This document shows positions 1 to 9,000 of a DNA stretch of 42,207 nucleotides, piece after piece. The stretch's first letter is position 1; each line of letters starts with the position of its first letter. The DNA is from Bryobacterales bacterium (lineage in GTDB: Bacteria > Acidobacteriota > Terriglobia > Bryobacterales > UBA6623): NCBI GenBank assembly GCA_028819235.1, contig JAPPMC010000298.1, positions 1-42,207 on the forward strand. Direction: 5' to 3'. Made by a program: the position numbers and the translations under genes. The notes under the pieces were generated by a model. The model had not been told where the DNA came from. It saw only the letters and a program-made list of their open reading frames with translations, and did not search any database.

Positions 1-2
1 GT

Positions 3-776
3 CCGGTTTGCCCATATATAAGGAGCACGAAGGGTTTTGGCGCAAGCACCAGCTATACGCCGGAGGAGCAAAGCCGCCAGCTTGACCTGCTGGATCGGCT
101 CGACTCAAGATTCCTCGGCCGCGTCGGCTTCGACCCGAAGCTGGAGGCGAGCATCCAGGCCATGGAGTCCGCGTTCCGGATGCAGGCGGAGGCGCCGGAC
201 ATCTTCGATTTGGCCAACGAGCGGCGCCACGTTCGCGCGCGGTACGGCGACGGAGAGTTCGGTCGGGGCTGCCTGATGGCGCTACGGCTCGCTGAGGCCG
301 GCGTGCGGGTCGTTCAGGTGTACTATGGCGACGGCCAGCCGTGGGACAGCCACGACGACATCATGACCCAGAAGGACCATGCGGACCGCTCCGACGGGCC
401 GATCGCGGCCTTGCTTGAGGACTTGAAGTTGCGGGGAATGCTCGACGAGACGCTTGTGATCGTCGGCAGCGAATTCGGCCGGACGCCGATGATCCAGAAC
501 TCTGGGACAGAAAAGGTCGGCCGGGGGAGGGACCACAATCCTCCCGGGTATTCGATCTTGCTAGCCGGCGGCGGCATTCGGGGCGGCCAGGCCTACGGGG
601 CGACCGACGAGTTCGGGTACAAGGCGGTCGTGGATCCGGTGACACCCCACGACCTGCACGCAACGGCGCTGCACCTGCTCGGCCTGGACCACACCAAGCT
701 CACGTACCGCTACAGCGGGCGGGACTTCCGGCTGACGGACATCCACGGGAAGGTCATCAAGGGCTGGCTGGCATAG
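3..776 (+). CDS. DUF1501 family protein, 3' part
   Basis: The reading frame is open from base 3, so the N-terminus, including any Tat signal, lies outside the window; about 257 C-terminal residues are present. DUF1501 proteins resemble the alkaline-phosphatase/sulfatase fold and are usually exported. Typical family landmarks are visible: the SEFGRTP motif, the following GRDHNPPGY stretch, the glycine-rich GGGIRGGQAYG segment, and the C-terminal block DPVTPHDLHATALHLLGLDH. The biochemical function is not established. In Planctomycetes and Acidobacteria these genes usually sit beside DUF1549/DUF1553 and cytochrome c genes; such an operon lies at the other end of this window (36138-42114), but the two are not adjacent here. 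The stop codon overlaps the first bases of a strong hairpin. Confidence 0.9.
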   Translation, partial: PVCPYIRSTKGFGASTSYTPEEQSRQLDLLDRLDSRFLGRVGFDPKLEASIQAMESAFRMQAEAPDIFDLANERRHVRARYGDGEFGRGCLMALRLAEAGVRVVQVYYGDGQPWDSHDDIMTQKDHADRSDGPIAALLEDLKLRGMLDETLVIVGSEFGRTPMIQNSGTEKVGRGRDHNPPGYSILLAGGGIRGGQAYGATDEFGYKAVVDPVTPHDLHATALHLLGLDHTKLTYRYSGRDFRLTDIHGKVIKGWLA

Positions 777-802
777 CGGGACACGCTCTTGCGTGCCCCG
801 CT
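775..802. terminator. Hairpin between convergent genes
   Basis: A 12-bp stem with one mismatch (AGCGGGACACGC / GCGTGCCCCGCT) closes a TCTT loop. It sits exactly between the stop of the DUF1501 gene and the stop of the convergent TonB-dependent receptor gene, so it could end transcription from both sides. There is no clear T-tract on either side, so the terminator role is inferred from position and stem strength. Confidence 0.55.
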
Positions 803-819
803 TGGCTGCCCAACTCGGA

Positions 820-3800
820 TCAGAAGTAGAACTTGACTCCGAGTTGCATCTCCCGGTGGGAGTTTCCTGCGTTGACTACGCCAAATCCGGATTGGCCGAC
901 CTGATCCCTGGGGTTGTTGAATTCAGGCGTGTTGAAGCTGTTGAAGGTCTCCCATCGCAGTTGCATGCGCAGGCTCTCGGTGATCTGGGTGTTCTTCGAC
1001 AGGGCGATGTTGAAGATGTGCGGCGTTCCTGGCCCCAGCGTGCCGGGGACTTTGCGGCCGGCGTTGCCGAGCGTGAAACGCGCCGGGACTTCGAAGCCGT
1101 CCTCGTTGGTCCAGAGGATTCCGCGCCGGCCTCCCGTCGCCGGCTCTCCGCGGCTTGGATGGTCCGGATTGCCGACAAGATTGGCGTACAGCGTGGCGTC
1201 TGCCGCGTTGTCGCCCTTGACATCACGCGCGCCGTTGAGAACGGTGACGCCGAACGGGGACCCGCTCTGGAACGTGTAGATACCCGAGACCTGCCAGCCG
1301 CCCAGCACCGCGTCCAGCGCTCCACCGAGGCCAAAGCGCTTGCCACGGCCGAAGGGAAGCTCGTACACGGGGCTGAAGACGATTCGGTGCGGTGCGTGAT
1401 TCCCGGACAGCGACCACTCCGACGCGAAGTCGTAGACGTTCTGGAACCAATCGTGGTCGCCGAGCGAGGCGGCATTCTCGCCCACGAAGGGAGCGTTGTC
1501 GTACCAGCGGGAGAAGGTGTACAGGAAGATGTAGCCCACGCCTCGGTTGAAGCGGCGCTCCGTCTTGAACGTTATCCCTTGGTAGTCGGACTTGAAGAAG
1601 TTCGGATTGTTCATCCGTATCTGTCCGGTGCCTCCGTATTGCGTAAACGGCTTCAGCAGCCGCTGCGTCTGGGATCCGAACTCGTTCAGGCCGACCCTGG
1701 GCAGGTTCTGGGGGTGGATCTGGTTCACATTCATGCGGCGCAGGTTAACCTTTTTGGCGAACTTCGCGTAGTAGCGGACCTCGAAGAGCTGCTCCCCGGC
1801 TTGGTGCTGGAAGGTCAGGTTCCAGTCGAACGCGTAAGGCGTGCGGTGATTGATGTCCACGAAGTCGACGCGGCCTTGGACGAACCTCGTTCCGCGCGTC
1901 CCGAAGTTGTGATTGAGGTCGGCGTCGCCCGGGATCTGAAGGAAGGTCGCGGGCATCCCGTCGCGGAGCAGTGGCACGCGACCGCCGGTGAGGTTGCCGG
2001 CCCCCCCAAATCCCTGGCTGCCCGTCTGCAGGACGTTGCCGTCGTAGTTGCCCCCGTACATGACGGCGAAACCGCCGCGGACGACCGTGTCGCTGCTGCC
2101 CCCGGGCTTGATAGCGAAGCCGAAACGCGGCCCAAAGTTGTTGCGGTCTGCGCGGATGGGATTCCTCGGAAATCCGTCACGGCCGGCAAAGAAGAATGCC
2201 CCGGTCTGTCCCGGACGGATGCCGTTCGTGCCTGCGGCGGGTAGCGGAAGGCCGGGGTCCCATCCTGTTACGCGGTCGGCCACCTCGTAGAACGGCCCCT
2301 CATACTCGTACCGCAGTCCTAAATTGAGCGTGAGCTGGGCGTTCACCCGCCAGTCGTCTTGGAAGAATGCGGCCGTGTAGGCGGACCGGCGGCCGAATGA
2401 CGGGTTTGCCTGCACGCGAGCGCGGTCGGGCTGCCCCAGGAGGAAAGATGCCAAGTCCGCGCCAGTCCCCGCGATGACTTGGCCCTCGGGCGTCAGGCCT
2501 CGCGTGTCGGTGTTGGCAAAGTCGAGGGTGCCGGAGGCAGTCTGCCTACCCAGTTCGCTGCCTTGGTACTTACGGTAGTCAACCCCGAACTTGAAGGTCT
2601 GCGAGCCGCTGACTTTGGTGAAGTGTGCCGTGTACTCGAAGTTGGTGAAGGCGAATAGCCGCTGGTGCGGGCCTCCCTGGCCGATGCTCGTGAATCCGGG
2701 ATTGCCGCCGATGTTGAACCGCGGGAACGCATCCGGGCCTACCCCCGACAGGCCTATCTGCGAGGCCAGATCCTCGTCAAGATTGTGGCCTTGGATATGG
2801 TTTCTGTAGCGGAAGAACCCGCCGGTCGCCGTCATGAAGAAGGTTGGAGAGAACAGTTTGGTGTACGACAGCAGGATGTTCTGCTGTCGCTGCGGTAGGC
2901 GCTGGGCGTTCGGGTCGGCCACGCCATAGTCTGGCGACGGCTGCGTGTCGTCAGTGACGGGCATGAACAGGTTGTACCGGAACGTCAGCTTGTCGCTCGG
3001 CCGGAACTCGTGGTCGAACCGCATGGTGTGGCTCGTCCGGCGCAATTCGCGGGGCAGGTTGCTCACCCAGTTCCCCTCGTTCGAGACGTCCACCTGGGTG
3101 CGATTGGCGTTCGGCAGGTAAGACAGGACCGCTTGGGCGACCGGATCCAGCCGAGACGAGGGGATCACGTTGTTCTCGAACTGCCTCTCGCCCCCACGAC
3201 CGTTCGCGGTGAGGGGATCGTAGACGCGGCGCAGCCTGCCGTTCGACTGCAGCATGGTCGATAGGTCGCCCGTCCTCCACGCCGGCAGACCGACGCTTCG
3301 CACGCGGAGGTTCTCCAGGTTCTGGATTGTGATGTCGTAGTTGTAGAAGAAGAATGTCTTGTTCTTCACGACCGGGCCGCCAATCGTCGCGCCTGGCACG
3401 TTCCTGCGGAGCTTCGTCTTGGTCCGCGCGTCCCACCCTCTGGCGTTGAGCGCATCGTTGCGCAGGAACCAGTATCCGGAACCGTGGAACTCGTTCGTTC
3501 CGGCCTTAGTGGTGGCGTTCATGAACCCGGCAGCCGACCGCCCGTACTCCGCGGTTGGGGCGTTGGCTTCGACTCGAACCTCGGATATGGCGTCCACCGG
3601 CGGGCTGAGCTCGGTGATAGTCGCTCCGATCCCTGTCCTGCTGTTCACCACGCCGTCAATGAAGACGCCCGCCGATCTCGTTCGGCCGCCCGCGATGGTG
3701 ACGTCCCCGCCGCCGGCCCGGTTGCTGTTGCGCATGCGCTGCGCGCCTGGCGTAAGGTCGATGAGATCGAAGACCTCTCGATTAACTAGCGGCAGTTCCA

Positions 3801-4233
3801 GTACACGCTTGTTCTCGACGACCGCCGCCAAGGAGCCACGCGAGGTCTCCAGTAGGGGGCTGGCAGCCTCGACGGTGACGGTCTCGGTGAGAGAGCCGAC
3901 TTCTAGCACGGCATCGTATGTCAGGACACTGCCGACTTCCAAGCGCAGGTCACCGACGAAGTGTGACCGGAAGCCGTCGGATTCCATCCGGATTGAATAG
4001 GTCCCGGGCCGGATGTTGGGGAGGTAGTATGTGCCGTCTCCTTGCGTTCCGACCTCGACCGAAGTCCCCTGATCTTCATTGGCGATGGTCACTTGGACTC
4101 CAGGAATCACGGCGCCGGTGTCGTCCGTGACGGTGCCCAAGATCGTTCCCAGCGTCTGGCCGGGCAAGTTCCAGGCAAGAAAGGCCAAGGCAGCCATCAG
4201 TCCTCCGACTTTGAACAGGGTCTTGAATGCCAT
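820..4233 (-). CDS. TonB-dependent receptor, Oar-like, with carboxypeptidase-like regulatory domain
   Basis: An outer-membrane receptor of 1137 residues, of the large Oar-like type common in Acidobacteria. The start at 4233 is preferred over an in-frame ATG at 4335 because a strong AAGGAGGA site lies 7 bases upstream and the protein then opens with a signal peptide (MAFKTLFKVGGLMAALAFLAW). Residues about 29-115 form a carboxypeptidase-like regulatory domain (GTILGTVTDDTGAVIPG, then YYLPNIRPGTYSIRMESDGF). The plug region follows (TETVTVEAASPLLET, LPLVNREVFDLIDLTPGAQ). The rest is beta-barrel ending in LQLGVKFYF, with the aromatic C-terminus expected for outer-membrane assembly. The substrate is unknown; oligosaccharides or peptides are both possible. 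It converges on the DUF1501 gene and stands alone. Confidence 0.93.
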   Translation of the reverse strand: MAFKTLFKVGGLMAALAFLAWNLPGQTLGTILGTVTDDTGAVIPGVQVTIANEDQGTSVEVGTQGDGTYYLPNIRPGTYSIRMESDGFRSHFVGDLRLEVGSVLTYDAVLEVGSLTETVTVEAASPLLETSRGSLAAVVENKRVLELPLVNREVFDLIDLTPGAQRMRNSNRAGGGDVTIAGGRTRSAGVFIDGVVNSRTGIGATITELSPPVDAISEVRVEANAPTAEYGRSAAGFMNATTKAGTNEFHGSGYWFLRNDALNARGWDARTKTKLRRNVPGATIGGPVVKNKTFFFYNYDITIQNLENLRVRSVGLPAWRTGDLSTMLQSNGRLRRVYDPLTANGRGGERQFENNVIPSSRLDPVAQAVLSYLPNANRTQVDVSNEGNWVSNLPRELRRTSHTMRFDHEFRPSDKLTFRYNLFMPVTDDTQPSPDYGVADPNAQRLPQRQQNILLSYTKLFSPTFFMTATGGFFRYRNHIQGHNLDEDLASQIGLSGVGPDAFPRFNIGGNPGFTSIGQGGPHQRLFAFTNFEYTAHFTKVSGSQTFKFGVDYRKYQGSELGRQTASGTLDFANTDTRGLTPEGQVIAGTGADLASFLLGQPDRARVQANPSFGRRSAYTAAFFQDDWRVNAQLTLNLGLRYEYEGPFYEVADRVTGWDPGLPLPAAGTNGIRPGQTGAFFFAGRDGFPRNPIRADRNNFGPRFGFAIKPGGSSDTVVRGGFAVMYGGNYDGNVLQTGSQGFGGAGNLTGGRVPLLRDGMPATFLQIPGDADLNHNFGTRGTRFVQGRVDFVDINHRTPYAFDWNLTFQHQAGEQLFEVRYYAKFAKKVNLRRMNVNQIHPQNLPRVGLNEFGSQTQRLLKPFTQYGGTGQIRMNNPNFFKSDYQGITFKTERRFNRGVGYIFLYTFSRWYDNAPFVGENAASLGDHDWFQNVYDFASEWSLSGNHAPHRIVFSPVYELPFGRGKRFGLGGALDAVLGGWQVSGIYTFQSGSPFGVTVLNGARDVKGDNAADATLYANLVGNPDHPSRGEPATGGRRGILWTNEDGFEVPARFTLGNAGRKVPGTLGPGTPHIFNIALSKNTQITESLRMQLRWETFNSFNTPEFNNPRDQVGQSGFGVVNAGNSHREMQLGVKFYF

Positions 4234-4240
4234 TAGGCGG

Positions 4241-4248
4241 TCCTCCTT
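4241..4248 (-). promoter_or_regulatory. Strong ribosome binding site deciding the receptor start
   Basis: The minus strand reads AAGGAGGA followed by CCGCCTA and ATG at 4233. This fixes the start of the receptor to 4233 rather than the longer in-frame alternative. Confidence 0.75.
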
Positions 4249-4256
4249 GATTCGGC

Positions 4257-4275
4257 AACCTTGTGGTCCAAGGTT
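4257..4275 (-). promoter_or_regulatory. Inverted repeat in the receptor leader
   Basis: A perfect 7-bp inverted repeat, AACCTTG / CAAGGTT, with a 5-base spacer lies just upstream of the receptor ribosome binding site. It could form a leader hairpin or be an operator. No known regulator motif is recognised. Confidence 0.35.
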
Positions 4276-4645
4276 CCGCGCCAACACGATACTCCCCCCT
4301 CCTTCCTCATGCAACCGGTCTAAGCGATCCAACACGGGGCCGGCCTCGCACGTTCCGCGCGAATCCGACTCTTCTGGCCCACTGCCTCTTTTTTCTCAGT
4401 CGCGCTGGACCGTGGTCTATTCCTGTACTGCAAGTGGCCCCGCCCTTGGCCGACTCGTGCATTTCCGAACGCGCCACCAGATTCGCCCAGCCCCCTGTGC
4501 GCTCCAAGCCTTGAGCCAATGACTGAGATCCCGCCAAGGTCTGTCGAGAGTCGTCTCGCAGGCACGGGCCTCGGAGGCGGCAACAGTAGGCCTCGTCCTG
4601 TGTCATCGCACCGGCGCCTAGCACTTCAGCCGGTCCGGACGCCCG
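4276..4645. other. Intergenic leader region, no gene seen
   Basis: This stretch lies between the receptor and the GNAT gene, which is transcribed in the same direction towards it. Neither strand gives a convincing coding region. It must hold the receptor promoter, but no confident -35/-10 pair can be picked by eye. Confidence 0.5.
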
Positions 4646-5200
4646 TTACCGAATCAGAATCGAGTCAGCGTCGGACCCTGCTCTCCGGCTGCTCTGATCG
4701 AAGCGCAGGAGCATGATGGCCGATTCCGTTCCCACCCGGTTGACGATCGGCCTCTCGCGCGTTTTCCGGAATCCAAGACGTTCATATAGACGAACTGCGG
4801 GGTTGTCGGTTCTCACGCTCAGGCTCACGGCGGGGTAGCGGGACCTGCAGTGCCTCAGCAGCGCTCGGAGGATTTTGGTTCCAATCCCTTGTCCCCGGGC
4901 CGTGGGAATCGTCCCGACCGCCAATTCCGGAATGCCTTCGCCGACATAGTCCGCGCCCGCTTCCTCCCGAGTGAATAGCCGCACCCACGCGCAGCTGACC
5001 GGATATCCGACACTCTCGGACTCCGCTACGACGCCAAGGTCCCCTTGTCTCCCCCAGTCCTGCCAGTACCGCGTGAGTTCGGGATCGCGAAGGGCCTTTT
5101 GGATCGGCTCGCCGGATTCCTGCATTCGAGCGGCCAGCGTTAGGAAGCTGAATATCAGCGTCGATTCATTCGGCGAGACTGTCCGAATCTGTACGTCCAT
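4646..5200 (-). CDS. GNAT family N-acetyltransferase
   Basis: A 184-residue cytoplasmic acyl-CoA-dependent acetyltransferase. The acetyl-CoA pyrophosphate loop is visible as ARGQGIG around residues 101-107, within the beta4-alpha3 stretch ELAVGTIPTARGQGIGTKIL. It is followed by the C-terminal half typical of GNAT, LSVRTDNPAVRLYERLGF at about 127-144. The start at 5200 (MDVQIRTVSPNESTL) is preferred to an in-frame ATG at 5272, because the added residues look non-coding and the family usually begins with a short strand like this. The upstream ribosome binding site is weak. The acceptor (small molecule, antibiotic or protein) cannot be read from the sequence. It is a stand-alone gene. Confidence 0.88.
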   Translation of the reverse strand: MDVQIRTVSPNESTLIFSFLTLAARMQESGEPIQKALRDPELTRYWQDWGRQGDLGVVAESESVGYPVSCAWVRLFTREEAGADYVGEGIPELAVGTIPTARGQGIGTKILRALLRHCRSRYPAVSLSVRTDNPAVRLYERLGFRKTRERPIVNRVGTESAIMLLRFDQSSRRAGSDADSILIR

Positions 5201-5647
5201 AGCTAGAGGGGGATAGTACCTCAGAGATCCGTGGCGCCATCGCGAAGGGAGCGTACTGTGGGTGACATCCAAGCGGAATGGTCACTGCCCTTCGAGACTC
5301 CGCGTTGGTGGCCCGCCCTTGCGGCATTTGTTCTCGAACCGATCCAGCGGATGTGCCCGGAGCTCGCAATGTTGCCGACGCCATGCCCGGTTTCCCACGG
5401 ACGCCCAGAAATCTCCGGTCGAGCATGCGGCGCGAACTGATGTTTGGGCCCGACAGGCTGAGGGCCACCGCAGGTCTTGTTCGGCGGGTCTTCGAGGTTC
5501 TGGCGCTGTGGTCAGAGGGTACTGTCTCAGGTGGCGGCATGGGCGTTACTTCCACGACTTCGGGGCTATGCCGCTGCACAGGCGAGCCGATCGGCCTCGC
5601 GACGAGCACTTTGCCGACTGCGCGAAGTTCGGAGGTATGGACGGGCC
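5201..5647. other. Intergenic, no recognisable gene
   Basis: Open frames exist on both strands but none has a recognisable domain or an evident ribosome binding site, and composition is low-complexity Arg/Ser/Pro-rich in each. It lies between the GNAT gene and the 3' end of a decayed gene, so it may contain further debris. Confidence 0.4.
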
Positions 5648-6820
5648 TCAGCCCACCCTGTATGTTTCGGCGGCCTGCATGTCCAGTGTGACGCCCAAGC
5701 CGGGAGCTGAAGGAACTTCAGAGAACACCTCTCGCATCTGGAATGGCTCCAGCATCAGATCGTCCTCCAAGACATGGGTGATGCTGATCGCATAGTCGAT
5801 TCCGGGAATCGCTGCGGCTTGGTGCGCTTGGAATACCCGATTCACCCCGCTCGAAATGCTGTGCTCGACCAGAAGCGGAATGCGGCTCTTCTCCGGCATC
5901 AGACCGCGCTGCACCAATGTGCGGCGCATCGGCTTGCAGACCACAAAGGAGTCGACCAGGCCGTCGCGGATGAAGGGCATTGGGTCTGGAGGCATCTGCT
6001 CCGAGACCAGAAGGGCTATCCTGCCGCGCAACCTGCGGTAGTCCTCGGTCCGCTCCCGTGCGAACGGGGACTTCGGTCGCGAAGTAGTTGTCTAAGTCGG
6101 CGAGCTGCTCGCAGAAGTGCAAGGTACGGCCGAGGGAGCCCCACTAGGCGTCGGCGTCCACCCAGACGCGCATGTCTCTCGGGACGGCCTCGCATATCGT
6201 CGCCGCCTGTTCGATGGGATCCTCCCACGGCCGAACCTTGACCTTGTGGATCCAGTAACCGCGATCTACGCCGCGCCGCGCTTAAGAGGTCATCAGGTTT
6301 GGGGGAAAGCACTGGCTCCGCCAGGTCTGGCTCACACGCAACCCGGCGCTCGACGAGAAGAGCTTCGACACCGGCAGACCGACCGCCTTGGCGATCAGGT
6401 CATAGACCGCTACAAAATGCCGCCCAGCCGATCGTCGAGGAAGTGCTCCCATGGCGAGGTACCGACCAAGGACCGGATCAGCCCGCGCGCCGCGCTGGGG
6501 TTCATGTCGGCGTCCCCGATGCCAATCTGGCCATCGGCCGCCAAGGGCCGCACAATTGCCGGCTCGTAGTGTGTCTGAAATCGGCCCTGTTGGAAGAGAT
6601 TCCGCTGCCACGCGTCGTGCACCCGCTCATCCATAGGGGCCCGCGTCGGAATCAGCTCGAAGCCCGTGATGACTTGGGAAGCCGCTGGGACGGCCAGATC
6701 GGCTGTCAGCTCGGCAAGGCCGGTCGCGGCCATCGCCCCGCCACGGAGCAATTCGCGCCGGCTCCGGCGGGATTGCACGGTAAAGAGAGTCCTACCTGCT
6801 CGCCGTGACGGTGCATTCAA
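5648..6820 (-). pseudogene. Decayed mandelate racemase/muconate-lactonizing enzyme (enolase superfamily)
   Basis: Fragments of one protein are spread over two frames. The first frame (6820 to about 6412) carries a twin-arginine-like leader SRRELLRGGAMAATGLAEL and an enolase-type N-terminal lid domain (ITGFELIPTRAPM to SPWEHFLDDRLGG). The frame then shifts near a four-base A/T run at about 6414. The second frame continues with VAVYDLIAKAVGLPVSKLF, GYWIHKVKVRPWEDPIEQAATI (the barrel Lys-x-Lys motif) and RDMRVWVDADA. It contains an in-frame TAA at 6282-6284 and a TAG at 6144-6146. A second shift near 6060 returns to the first frame (TEDYRRLRGRIALLVSEQ through to the end at 5648). Two stops and two shifts argue for real decay, although assembly error cannot be excluded. 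The intact enzyme would have been an exported acid-sugar dehydratase or racemase-like protein. Confidence 0.8.
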
Positions 6821-7220
6821 TGCGCGCCTTTCCGACCAAGCTTGCGACAGCCGCCGTCGTGCGTATGGGGCGGTCCTTCTCGAAGCACTGCGTGTAGACC
6901 GAGTTCATCCGCTGGAAGAGCGGGATGTCGGTGAGGTAGACCCTCACGTCGACCACATCCGAGTAGTCGGAGCCGCCGGCGTTGAGAATGATGCCGATGC
7001 GCTTGAAGGTCTGGTGAACTTCCTGCTCGAACTCTGCCGGGTGCTCGCTTGTCTCAAGGTCCGATCCGGTCCGGCCGGCGCAGTACAGCGTGCTACGCAC
7101 CAGTACGCCTGCGCTGAAGGGCATGCCCTCGCGGGACTCCGGAGGATAGATGATTCGCTCTTCGGTTGCCACCAGTGTGGCGGAGAAGATGAGCACGGTG
7201 GCGGCGATCAGTCTGCGCAT
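6792..7220 (-). CDS. Exported RidA/YjgF-family protein
   Basis: A 142-residue member of the RidA (YjgF/YER057c/UK114) family, whose best-known members hydrolyse reactive enamine/imine intermediates. The start at 7220 gives MRRLIAATVLIFSATLVATEE, a probable signal peptide, so it may act in the periplasm; most RidA proteins are cytosolic. The mature domain shows FSAGVLVRSTLYCAGRTG, the FEQEVHQTFKRIGIILNAGGSDYSDVVDVRVYLTDI core, and Arg about 120 in IRTTAAVASL, matching the carboxylate-binding Arg of RidA. The 3' end overlaps the start of the decayed enolase-superfamily gene by about 29 bases, so the two were probably one operon. A longer in-frame start at 7649 was rejected because the extra residues look non-coding and overlap the divergent gene. 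Confidence 0.85.
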   Translation of the reverse strand: MRRLIAATVLIFSATLVATEERIIYPPESREGMPFSAGVLVRSTLYCAGRTGSDLETSEHPAEFEQEVHQTFKRIGIILNAGGSDYSDVVDVRVYLTDIPLFQRMNSVYTQCFEKDRPIRTTAAVASLVGKARIECTVTASR

Positions 7221-7461
7221 GGAATTCAGCCTCGCGCTCTGCGAACGGGCTCTACCGTGCATTCGTTGGCGATTCGAACTGCTCCGGCGGCACCGTAGTG
7301 CCGAAATGAGTGCGACGGGCGAGAAGCGAGGGCCAAGAACCGAGGCAATGGGCAAACTGGATGTAGGGGCCGCCGCTTCAGCCCTTGACTTGTTGCATCG
7401 CGAAGCGTCTGGCTCGGTCGGGAATACCGGGCAAGATGGGCACTGTGGGGAAGCATGAGCG

Positions 7462-9000
7462 ATGCACAAGAAGTGCACTATCTTGGAGTGCGTGGATTCC
7501 GCCAAGGTCCTATGTCTGGCCGCGTTGGCGGCCTCGGCTCTCGTGGCGGCGGACGCCGACCCCGTTGAGAAGTGGGGCCGTTTCGAGGTCTCGGTCGTAA
7601 ACACAACCCCGTACGCGGATCCGTACCGCGACGTAAGCCTCGACGTCACCTACCGATCTCCGTCGGGCCGCAGGGTGCAGTTCTGGGGCTTCCACGACGG
7701 ATCGAAGCTCTGGAAGCTGCGATTCATGCCGGACGAGGTCGGGCGCTGGAACTATCAGGCGCGATTTGACGACGGGTCCGGTGGGGCCGCCGGAGCCTTC
7801 GAATGCGTTGACTCTGACCTGCCAGGCATGCTGTCGGTGTTCCACGAGAACCCGGTTTGGTTCGGCTTCCGGGGCGGGGGGCCCGTGCTGATCCGAAGCT
7901 TGCACGTCGGCGACCGGTTCTTCGCCGAGAACTGGCCGGCCGCCAAGAGGGCGGCCTTCCTGGATTGGGCCGTGAGCCAGGGCTACAACATGCTGTCCAT
8001 CGCAAGCCACTACTTGAACCGCGATTCAGCAGGGCGCGGCAAGGGATGGGACACTCCGGATTTGTGGCCCCTCCGGGCGGCCCAGTACCGCAAGATGGAA
8101 GCGATTCTGGACGAGCTCGCGCGGAGGCGAGTGATGGTCTTTCCGTTCGCCGGCTTCTTCGGGAAGAGTTCCGATTTCCCGCGATCCCCGGCAGACCAAG
8201 AGTTGTATGTCCGGTACACACTGGCCCGGATCGGGCCGTACTGGAACATCCTCCTTTCGGTGGCTGGCCCGGAACCCCTCCTCAGGAGAGATCCCTGTCT
8301 GGGCCCGGACGAAGTCGCGCGGCTCGGCAAGCTGATCGCGAGGCTGGATCCGTTCGGGCATCCTCTGTCCGTGCACAACCGGACCGGAGACAACCCGTTC
8401 ATCGAGGAGGGTTGGCAATCGTACTCCGTGCTGCAGGGCCCGAAGACCACCGACCTAGACGTGCTGAGCGCGGGCCTGCTCCGCAACCATCACCCTGCCA
8501 AGCCGCTGCTGGCACAAGAGACTCTCTGGCCCGGAAACAGAGGATTTGGTCACCCTGCCTACACCGACGATGTAATTCGCAAGAACATGTACGTGATCCT
8601 GACCAGTGGAACGACGCTCAACTTTGCCGACATGGACGGCAGCTCGTCCAGCGGATTCAGCGGTTCCATGGATCTACCTGACCGCCACCAGCGCTGGCAT
8701 GAAATCGCCAGACAAGCTTGGGACTTGTTCGAAACCATCCCCTTCCACCGCATGCTGCCACGACAGGATCTGGTCGACCGCGGCTACTGCTTGGCAAGGG
8801 AAGGGGAACGATATCTGGTGTATCTCCCGGGCGGCGGCGGGGTGGCGGTGACACGGCCTACTGGTCGGTACATGCTCGAGTGGATCAACCCGCGCGATCC
8901 GAGCGACCGACGCAGGTCGGGCATAGGAGACAGCGACGACCGCTTCCACGCACCGGACGGCGGGGACTGGCTACTCCGTCTGCGACGCCTGCCGCTCTAG
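7462..9000 (+). CDS. Secreted glycoside hydrolase (DUF5060 / DUF4038 / collagen-binding-like C-terminus)
   Basis: A 512-residue exported protein. A signal peptide is visible (VLCLAALAASALVAADA). Residues about 35-105 fit DUF5060, a beta-sandwich (EKWGRFEVSVVN, RVQFWGFHDGSKLWKLRFMP, VGRWNYQARFDDGSGG). Residues about 115-405 fit the DUF4038/apiosidase-like TIM barrel (FFAENWPAAKRAAFLDWAVSQGYNMLSI, FPFAGFFGKSSDFP, YWNILLSVAGPEP). The C-terminal 95 residues (FHRMLPRQDLVDRGYCLAREGERYLVYLPGG) match the domain annotated in Pfam as the putative collagen-binding domain of a collagenase. Proteins with this order cleave plant or algal polysaccharides such as rhamnogalacturonan-type chains, but the exact substrate here is unknown. 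It is divergent from the RidA gene, with about 240 bases for two promoters. Confidence 0.85.
   Translation: MHKKCTILECVDSAKVLCLAALAASALVAADADPVEKWGRFEVSVVNTTPYADPYRDVSLDVTYRSPSGRRVQFWGFHDGSKLWKLRFMPDEVGRWNYQARFDDGSGGAAGAFECVDSDLPGMLSVFHENPVWFGFRGGGPVLIRSLHVGDRFFAENWPAAKRAAFLDWAVSQGYNMLSIASHYLNRDSAGRGKGWDTPDLWPLRAAQYRKMEAILDELARRRVMVFPFAGFFGKSSDFPRSPADQELYVRYTLARIGPYWNILLSVAGPEPLLRRDPCLGPDEVARLGKLIARLDPFGHPLSVHNRTGDNPFIEEGWQSYSVLQGPKTTDLDVLSAGLLRNHHPAKPLLAQETLWPGNRGFGHPAYTDDVIRKNMYVILTSGTTLNFADMDGSSSSGFSGSMDLPDRHQRWHEIARQAWDLFETIPFHRMLPRQDLVDRGYCLAREGERYLVYLPGGGGVAVTRPTGRYMLEWINPRDPSDRRRSGIGDSDDRFHAPDGGDWLLRLRRLPL

Noticed and set aside
793..2244. A 483-codon open frame on the plus strand
   Set aside because: It lies entirely antisense to the barrel of the TonB-dependent receptor, has no recognisable domain, and its composition follows from the receptor codons.
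5278..5691. A 137-codon open frame on the plus strand
   Set aside because: No domain, no clear ribosome binding site, and its 3' part is antisense to the end of the decayed enolase-superfamily gene.
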